Shown: piece by piece, positions 32,063 through 37,649 of the stretch
How positions within the stretch are numbered: the first letter of the stretch is position 1
Layout: every line of letters begins with the position of its first letter
Assembly: GCA_964571375.1 (NCBI GenBank)
Contig: CAZNBL010000009.1
Span: 1-37,649, forward strand
Direction of reading: 5' to 3'
From: JAFTYR01 sp964571375
Lineage (GTDB): Bacteria; Pseudomonadota; Gammaproteobacteria; Burkholderiales; Burkholderiaceae_F
Length of the DNA stretch: 37,649 bases
Program-made: the position numbers and the translations under genes
Notes under the pieces: generated by a model
Database searches by the model: none
Told to the model about the DNA's origin: nothing
The model's input: the letters and a program-made list of their open reading frames with translations, nothing else

Positions 32063-32563
32063 TTACTTCAGTGCCTTCAGTACCTGGTCGGTAATGTCGA
32101 CCTTCGGATCAGCATAGATAGCTTCCTGAAGGATCAGATCGTAACCGCCCTTCTTTGCGATGTCTTTGATGACTTCATTGGCCTGCTGAAGCAGCTTCTG
32201 GAGTTCTTCGTTGCGGCGCTGATTGAAGTCTTCGCGCAGTTCTCTCTGACGGCGCTGGAAATCGCGGTCGCGATCCTGAAGATCACGCTGCTTGCGGACA
32301 CGTTCCTGTTCGGTCATCGTACCGGCATTCTTTTCAAAACGCTCGATATCGGCCTTCAGACGCTGACCGGCAAGGTTGATTTCCTTGTCGCGCTTGGAGA
32401 ATTCCTTTTCGAGCTTCTTGCCGGCAGCCTGAGCTGCAGGAGAGTCACGAAGCACTACTTCCGTGTTGACGACACCGATCTTGGTGTCTGCGGCATTTGC
32501 TGCACCGAGGCCGCCGACTGTCAGGACAGAGGCCAGGGCAACCGCTAACCATTTTTTCTGCAT
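32063..32563 (-). CDS. skp: Periplasmic chaperone OmpH/Skp
   Basis: Holds unfolded outer-membrane proteins in the periplasm on their way to the BAM complex. The 166-residue protein has a clear signal peptide (MQKKWLAVALASVLTVGG..., cut after AANA at about residue 24). Next comes the KIGVVNTEVVLRDSPA strand, then a long charged coiled-coil rich in Lys, Arg, Glu and Gln (about residues 55-145). The ATG at 32563 is chosen because the signal peptide starts there, although an open frame continues upstream. It lies between bamA and lpxD, as in many proteobacteria. Confidence 0.94.
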   Translation of the reverse strand: MQKKWLAVALASVLTVGGLGAANAADTKIGVVNTEVVLRDSPAAQAAGKKLEKEFSKRDKEINLAGQRLKADIERFEKNAGTMTEQERVRKQRDLQDRDRDFQRRQRELREDFNQRRNEELQKLLQQANEVIKDIAKKGGYDLILQEAIYADPKVDITDQVLKALK

Positions 32564-32606
32564 AATTGGTTTAACTCCTACACAATTCTTCCAATTTTGC
32601 CACAAA

Positions 32607-34967
32607 TCAGAAGCCTGTACCGATCTGGAACTGGAAGCGTTGAGTGTCGTCGCCTTCCTTCTTATTGAGCGGGAATGCGAAGCTCAGCTTCAACGGACCC
32701 ATCGGGGAAATCCAGGCCACACCGATACCGGCGGAGTATCTGAGGTCGCTCAGATCAAAGTCGGTCTTCACGCTCTTATAGGAGCCGTCAACCTTGTGGT
32801 AGCCCTCGCCCCAGACGTTACCGCCGTCCAAGAAGCCGAACATACGGAGCGTGCGGTCGGCGCCCGGAAGCGGTGCCAAGAGTTCGATCGAGAAGTTCAC
32901 CTTCTGGTTACCGCCCATCGCATCGCCGTCCAGATCCTTCGGACCTAAGCTCGATGTGTCGTAGCCTCGAACCGAACCGATACCGCCCGCGTAGAAGTTC
33001 TTGAAGAACGGATATTCCTTGCCGCCGTAGCCGTCGCCGTAGCCCAATTCGCCGTTAAAGGCGAGCGTCCAGGACTTCGAGAGCGGATAGTACTGCTGCA
33101 GCTGGTAAGTGGCGCGGTAGTAACGCATGTCGAGTACGGGAGCCGCGACTTCGGTATAGAGGCGCTGATAACGGCCGCGTGTCGGAGCAAGCACGTTGTC
33201 TCGCGTATCGCGGGACCAGCCGAGAGTGACGGCAAGCGTCTTCGGAGACTTACCGAAATCATCGACGAAGTCGAAGTAGCGCGGAGGCGAAGAGTCGGCG
33301 GCACCGTAAACACCGCGGGTCTTCACTTCGGTCATTTCAAACTTGGGACCTAAGAAGATCTGATCGTTTTCCGTGATCGGGATACCGTAAGTGACACCGG
33401 CACCGTAAGTTTCGTAGGCAACGTTGGAAATATCGAGTTCATCCAAGTCGACTCGGCGGTCGTAGATGTCGATCGAGCGGCTGACACCGCTGGTGGTGAT
33501 GTACGGCTCGGTAAACGTTGCGGCGTAAGTACGCATGGACTGAGACGTATTGACTTCGACGCTCAGAGAGTTGCCGGTACCGAATACGTTGTTCTGCGAG
33601 AAGCCGCCCGAAAGAATAATACCTTCCGAGGTCGAGAAACCTGCACCCAAAGAGATGTTGCCGGTCGGACGTTCCTTAACCTTCACGTCAAGGTCGACGA
33701 GGTCAGGAGAACCTGTCACCGGATGCGGTTCGGCTTCGACGGTTTCAAAGAAACCGAGACGGTCCACACGGTCGCGGGAAATCGCAACCTTTTCGCTGTC
33801 GAACCAGTTGGCTTCGTACTGGCGGACTTCGCGGCGGATCACTTCGTCGCGGGTTCGGGTGTTGCCAGTGATGTTGACCTTGCGGACATAGACGCGGCGG
33901 CCCGGGTCGATCACGTAAACGAGAGAAACTTCATCGCTGTCGGGACCTGCAACGTGCGGGTTCGGCGTGGCTTTCGCAAAGGCGTAGCCGAGCGTAGAAA
34001 GACGGTTCTGAATCTTCTTTGCGAGTTCGTTTACCTGAGCGGCGTTGTAGACGGAACCCGGTTCGATGTCGATCAGTTCTTCAAACTCGGGATCAAGACC
34101 GAGCATATCGCCCACGAGCTTGACGTCCTTGATCGTGTAACGCTTGCCTTCGGTGACGTTGACGGTAAGGAAGATCTTGGACTTGTCCGGGCTGATTTCC
34201 ACCTGAGTGGAGTCGATACGGAAGTCGAGGTAACCGTTGTTGTTATAGAGCGCACGGATGGCTTCCAAGTCGCCCGTGAGCTTTTCGCGGGAATACTGAT
34301 CGCGCTTGGTGTACCAGGAGAACCAATTGGGTTCGCCGAGCTGCATTTCGCCTAAAAGATCGTCGTTGTCGTACACGGTGTTGCCGACAAAGCGGATCTT
34401 GTCGATACGGGAAACGTTGCCTTCGTCAACGTCGATGCTGACGCGCACACGGTTTCTTTCAAGCGGAGTCACCGTGGTCTTGGCTTCGACCGAGTAGTGA
34501 CCGCGGGCGAGGTACTGACGGCGCAGCTCCTGTGTGGCGCGCTCAAGAATGGAGCGGTCGAAAATACGGCCTTCGGCAAGACCCACGTCGCGAAGGGACT
34601 TTTCGACACCCTTCTTATCGAACTCGGTGATACCGGTCGTGTGGATTTCGGCTACCGACGGGCGTTCCTGCACACGGACCACGAGCACGTCGCCGTCCAT
34701 ATCGAGCTGAACGTCACGGAAAAGACCCGAAGCGTACAGGGAGCGCAGTGCTTCGACGCCGAGCTCGGACGAGTAAGCATCGCCGACGCGGATCGGCAGG
34801 TGAGAGAACACAGTACCCGGTTCGGTTCGGGCAATGCCTTCGAGCCGGATATCTTTGATGATGTGTTCTTGGGCAACGGCAGCACCGGCGGCCATCACCA
34901 AGGCACAGGCCAAAGCGATTTTTTTAGGAATCAGCATCTTTATTCCAAAGTTATTGCGTAAGTGCAT
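32607..34967 (-). CDS. bamA: Outer membrane assembly factor BamA
   Basis: The core barrel of the BAM complex, which folds and inserts outer-membrane proteins. The 786-residue protein has a signal peptide ending AAGAAVA, followed by five POTRA domains (to about residue 430) and a 16-strand barrel. The loop-6 motif SVRGYDTSSLG and a C-terminal phenylalanine (FQIGTGF) are present. Two starts are possible: ATG 34967 with GAGG ten bases upstream, or ATG 34937, which gives a more typical signal peptide (MLIPKKIALACALVMAAG) behind a weaker GGA. It begins 25 bp after the rseP stop. Confidence 0.96.
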   Translation of the reverse strand: MHLRNNFGIKMLIPKKIALACALVMAAGAAVAQEHIIKDIRLEGIARTEPGTVFSHLPIRVGDAYSSELGVEALRSLYASGLFRDVQLDMDGDVLVVRVQERPSVAEIHTTGITEFDKKGVEKSLRDVGLAEGRIFDRSILERATQELRRQYLARGHYSVEAKTTVTPLERNRVRVSIDVDEGNVSRIDKIRFVGNTVYDNDDLLGEMQLGEPNWFSWYTKRDQYSREKLTGDLEAIRALYNNNGYLDFRIDSTQVEISPDKSKIFLTVNVTEGKRYTIKDVKLVGDMLGLDPEFEELIDIEPGSVYNAAQVNELAKKIQNRLSTLGYAFAKATPNPHVAGPDSDEVSLVYVIDPGRRVYVRKVNITGNTRTRDEVIRREVRQYEANWFDSEKVAISRDRVDRLGFFETVEAEPHPVTGSPDLVDLDVKVKERPTGNISLGAGFSTSEGIILSGGFSQNNVFGTGNSLSVEVNTSQSMRTYAATFTEPYITTSGVSRSIDIYDRRVDLDELDISNVAYETYGAGVTYGIPITENDQIFLGPKFEMTEVKTRGVYGAADSSPPRYFDFVDDFGKSPKTLAVTLGWSRDTRDNVLAPTRGRYQRLYTEVAAPVLDMRYYRATYQLQQYYPLSKSWTLAFNGELGYGDGYGGKEYPFFKNFYAGGIGSVRGYDTSSLGPKDLDGDAMGGNQKVNFSIELLAPLPGADRTLRMFGFLDGGNVWGEGYHKVDGSYKSVKTDFDLSDLRYSAGIGVAWISPMGPLKLSFAFPLNKKEGDDTQRFQFQIGTGF

Positions 34968-34992
34968 CGTCTTTTTACCTCGTCACAGCCGC

Positions 34993-36354
34993 TCAGAAGT
35001 GAAAGAGACGCGCAAAATCGTTGTAGAAAGCCAGCAGCATCAGGCCGATCAAAACGGCTGCGCCGACCTTGGCGGCGTATTCGCGGAATTTCTCCGGTAC
35101 GGGCCGCCTGAAAATCGTTTCTATCGAATAATACAGGACATGACAGCCGTCAAGAATAGGTACAGGCATCAGGTTTAATACCCCTAAGCTCACCGAAACG
35201 ACGGCCAAGAACGAGAGAAATGCCTCCCAGCCTGCTTTTACGGACTGTCCGGCGACATCGGCAATCATCACGGGACCCGATAAATTTTTCACCGAGGCGT
35301 CGCCCGTAATCATCTTGCCGACCATGCGAAGCGTGAGATCGACGGAACTCCGGGTCTTCTCAAAGCCGAGCTTTAAGGATCCAAGAGGACCGTAAGAAAT
35401 CTCGGCCAAAGGAATCTCGATACCGATGCCCGCACCGATTCGGCCGACTACGCGGCCGTCGTCACGGGTAAAGGCGTAAGGCGTGAGCGTCACGATGCGT
35501 TCAGAGGCGTCCCGACTCTTAACAAGCAAAGAAACTTCTACGCCCGGATACTGCTGAACTTCGCGGATAAATTCGGTGCCGTCTTTGACGTTTTTGTCGT
35601 TTACCGCCAGGATTTCGTCTCCGACAACGATACCTGCGTCGCGCGCGGGAGACTTGTCCTCAGGGAAGCTCTTGATGACGGTACCGCTCATATTGAGCTG
35701 AATACCGAAGGCTTCGAGGGGTTCTCGGTCGGGTTTGTCGAGTTTGATGCCGGTAAGATCGAAAACGACTTCTCTTTCACTGCCGCCCTCGGAAGTGACA
35801 AGAGCCGTAACGGTTCCGCCCGCGTGGCGCACGAGCTCGGTACGGATATCGTTGAAGGTAAGGATTTTTTGTCCGCCGATACTTTCAAATCGGTCGCCCT
35901 CCCGAATACCGGCAGTAAATGCCGGTGTCTCGGGAATCGCTTCGCCTACGATCGGCTCGGGCACGGTAATACCGCTCAGATAAAGCGTCGAGTACGCAAG
36001 AACGGCAAAAAGAAGATTGGCGGCAGGCCCCGCGAGCACGATGATCAGGCGCTGCCAGGCGGGTTTGAGATCGAAGGATTTCGGTTTGTCGGCTTCGCTG
36101 ATCGGTGCGTCGTCGCTGCCGTTTTCCTGCAGCATACGGACGTAACCGCCGAGCGGAATCGCAGACAGACTCCACTCGGTGGCATCGGGATCGTTTTTGC
36201 GGCGGTAAGAAAAGAGTTTCCTGCCGAAACCGATGGAAAAGCTGAGTACTTTGACACCGAAGAGACGGGCGGCCAGATAGTGCCCGTACTCATGAACGAC
36301 GATAAGAATGCCCAGCGTGACGGCAAAAGCCAAAATTGTCGTCAGTAAATCCAA
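34993..36354 (-). CDS. rseP: Site-2 intramembrane zinc protease RseP
   Basis: Cuts anti-sigma factors and remnant signal peptides within the inner membrane in the envelope-stress pathway. The 453-residue protein has the zinc-binding HEYGH at residues 21-25 in the first membrane helix, two PDZ domains (about 115-195 and 205-290), and the third zinc ligand in PVPILDGCH. A final membrane helix lies at the C-terminus. The start is TTG at 36354, supported by a strong GGAGG seven bases upstream. It sits between dxr and bamA as usual. Confidence 0.96.
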   Translation of the reverse strand: MDLLTTILAFAVTLGILIVVHEYGHYLAARLFGVKVLSFSIGFGRKLFSYRRKNDPDATEWSLSAIPLGGYVRMLQENGSDDAPISEADKPKSFDLKPAWQRLIIVLAGPAANLLFAVLAYSTLYLSGITVPEPIVGEAIPETPAFTAGIREGDRFESIGGQKILTFNDIRTELVRHAGGTVTALVTSEGGSEREVVFDLTGIKLDKPDREPLEAFGIQLNMSGTVIKSFPEDKSPARDAGIVVGDEILAVNDKNVKDGTEFIREVQQYPGVEVSLLVKSRDASERIVTLTPYAFTRDDGRVVGRIGAGIGIEIPLAEISYGPLGSLKLGFEKTRSSVDLTLRMVGKMITGDASVKNLSGPVMIADVAGQSVKAGWEAFLSFLAVVSVSLGVLNLMPVPILDGCHVLYYSIETIFRRPVPEKFREYAAKVGAAVLIGLMLLAFYNDFARLFHF

Positions 36355-36418
36355 CGTCGATCCTCCTTATCTCTGACTGCTTCGGTACTGCTTTTACTGC
36401 TTGAAGGTTTGCGACGTT

Positions 36419-37588
36419 TTATCTGCCGCAGAGACCCTCGATATATTCGCGGGAAAGAATTCTTGCTTCGCGGTCGATCGCAAGGATTTCTTCAAGGCTC
36501 TTCGGTGCATCCGGATCATAGCCGTTCATCATGGTGAGGCACACCTTGGCGATGTCTAAGTAACGGATGCGGCGGTCGAGGAACGCTTCGACCGCAATTT
36601 CATTGGCTGCATTCAAAACGATGCAGGCGCTGCGTCCGCGGCGCAGTGCTTCGTAAGCGTAGGAGAGCTGCGGAAAGCGCTTGGTGTCCGGTGCTTCGAA
36701 CGTGAGAGAGCCGAGCTCGGCGAAGTTGAGCGGTTTTACGCCGGCGTCGAGTCGTTCGGGATAGCCCAGCGAATACGCAATGGTGTTACGCATATCGGGC
36801 GCACCCATCTGAGCGAGCACCACGCCGTCCTCGAACTGAACCATAGAATGGATGATGCTCTGCGGGTGAACGACCACATCGATTCGGTCTTCGGGCACAT
36901 CGAAAAGCCAGCGGGCTTCGATGACTTCAAGCCCCTTGTTCATGAGCGTGGAAGAGTCGACCGTGATCTTGCGGCCCATGCTCCAGTTGGGGTGATGGGA
37001 AGCTTCTTCGACAGTGACGTCGGAGAGATCCGTACGGTGACGGAAAGGACCGCCGGAGGCGGTGAGTACGAGTCTCAGGAGACTTCTGCTCTTTTCAGAA
37101 GCACCCTGCAGGCACTGGAAAAGCGCATTGTGTTCGCTGTCGACGGGCAGAAGCTTTGCGCCGTTGTTGCGGACGGTATCCATAAGGAGCCTGCCGCCGC
37201 AGACCACGCTTTCCTTGTTGGCAAGCAGCAGCTTTTTGCCCTTTTCTGCTGCGGCAAAGGTGGAGGCGATACCTGCGGCACCGACGATTGCGCCGACTAC
37301 GGTATCGGCTTCGTCGCTTGAAGCCACTTCAACGATCGCATCTGCGCCGCAAAGAGGTTCGGCAACAGATCCCGCGGCCTTCAAAGCATCCTTTAATTCG
37401 CCGTACTTGCTTTCATCGGCAATAACGGCGTATTCGGCCCGTGTGTCGGCGGCAATCTTCGCGAGCTTTGCGGCATTGGAGCCCGCGGCAACCGCATAAA
37501 TCGAGAACTGCTCCGGATAACGGGCAACGACATCCAATGTGCTCTGACCGATCGAACCGGTGGCACCCAAAAGCGAAATCTTTTCCAT
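36419..37588 (-). CDS. dxr: 1-deoxy-D-xylulose 5-phosphate reductoisomerase
   Basis: Converts DXP to MEP with NADPH, the second step of the non-mevalonate isoprenoid pathway. The 389-residue protein has the NADPH loop GATGSIGQST at residues 8-17, NKESVV, the metal-site PVDSEHNALFQCLQG and the substrate loop ASGGPFR. HHPNWSMGRKITVDSSTLMN and the NAANE motif complete the set. AGGGG lies before the ATG at 37588. It leads the rseP-bamA series within this window. Confidence 0.97.
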   Translation of the reverse strand: MEKISLLGATGSIGQSTLDVVARYPEQFSIYAVAAGSNAAKLAKIAADTRAEYAVIADESKYGELKDALKAAGSVAEPLCGADAIVEVASSDEADTVVGAIVGAAGIASTFAAAEKGKKLLLANKESVVCGGRLLMDTVRNNGAKLLPVDSEHNALFQCLQGASEKSRSLLRLVLTASGGPFRHRTDLSDVTVEEASHHPNWSMGRKITVDSSTLMNKGLEVIEARWLFDVPEDRIDVVVHPQSIIHSMVQFEDGVVLAQMGAPDMRNTIAYSLGYPERLDAGVKPLNFAELGSLTFEAPDTKRFPQLSYAYEALRRGRSACIVLNAANEIAVEAFLDRRIRYLDIAKVCLTMMNGYDPDAPKSLEEILAIDREARILSREYIEGLCGR

Positions 37589-37629
37589 GTTGAACCCCTG
37601 CTCTTTTCTTGTTTTTTATGTGATGCGCT

Positions 37630-37649
37630 TTAAAGCACAAGCATCAGGA
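37630..37649 (-). CDS. Possible last codons of the gene upstream of dxr (cdsA expected)
   Basis: At the right edge the minus strand can be read as L-M-L-V-L-stop (stop at 37630-37632). This hydrophobic tail could end CdsA, which usually precedes dxr. Six codons are too few to prove it. Confidence 0.2.

Noticed and set aside
1..37649. CRISPR array, insertion sequence, prophage or genomic island
   Set aside because: No regularly spaced repeats, transposase, integrase, phage gene, tRNA attachment site or flanking direct repeats were seen. The window is syntenic housekeeping DNA.

Overview
This 37.6-kb window is a dense, mostly housekeeping stretch of a proteobacterial chromosome. Gene content and order point to a betaproteobacterium of the Burkholderiales, and the streamlined arrangement would fit the Sutterella/Parasutterella group; that placement is inference from synteny and protein features, not from a database search. 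Nearly all genes lie on the minus strand. The exceptions are smpB, nfsA, apbE with a small downstream ORF, and ppsR.

Layout from left to right: a purF fragment cut by the window edge, cvpA, a dedD-like SPOR gene, folC and accD form one minus-strand unit (1-5216). A stand-alone trpB follows (5397-6602), with a terminator on each side. Next is the leucine/lysine-precursor unit leuC-leuD-leuB-asd-truA (transcribed from 12405 down to 7068), then aroC (12641-13711) and guaB-guaA (17250 down to 14115). rnfH and smpB are divergent around 17.7 kb. A plus-strand flavin-related group follows: nfsA, apbE and a 45-codon ORF that resembles a piece of flavodoxin. A minus-strand block of an NfeD-like membrane protein, two unknown helical proteins and an iron-type alcohol dehydrogenase (23186 down to 20515) is the least explained part. 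ppsA and its regulator ppsR are divergent at 25.7 kb. The right third is the envelope cluster: dxr, rseP, bamA, skp/ompH, lpxD, fabZ, lpxA, lpxB, rnhB and a SpoU-type RNA methyltransferase (37588 down to 26866).

Together these genes cover purine synthesis (purF, guaB, guaA), amino-acid precursors (leuCDB, asd, aroC, trpB), folate and fatty-acid entry steps (folC, accD, fabZ), isoprenoid precursors (dxr), outer-membrane and lipid A biogenesis (bamA, skp, lpxD, lpxA, lpxB, rseP), gluconeogenic control (ppsA/ppsR) and RNA maintenance (truA, rnhB, smpB, SpoU methylase).

I see no CRISPR array, insertion sequence, prophage, tRNA or rRNA gene. The most interesting points are the orphan TrpB where trpF and trpA would be expected, an ORF broken by a stop codon in front of it, the coupled pair of unknown proteins with an NfeD-like partner, and several strong hairpins inside operons that are usually continuous.
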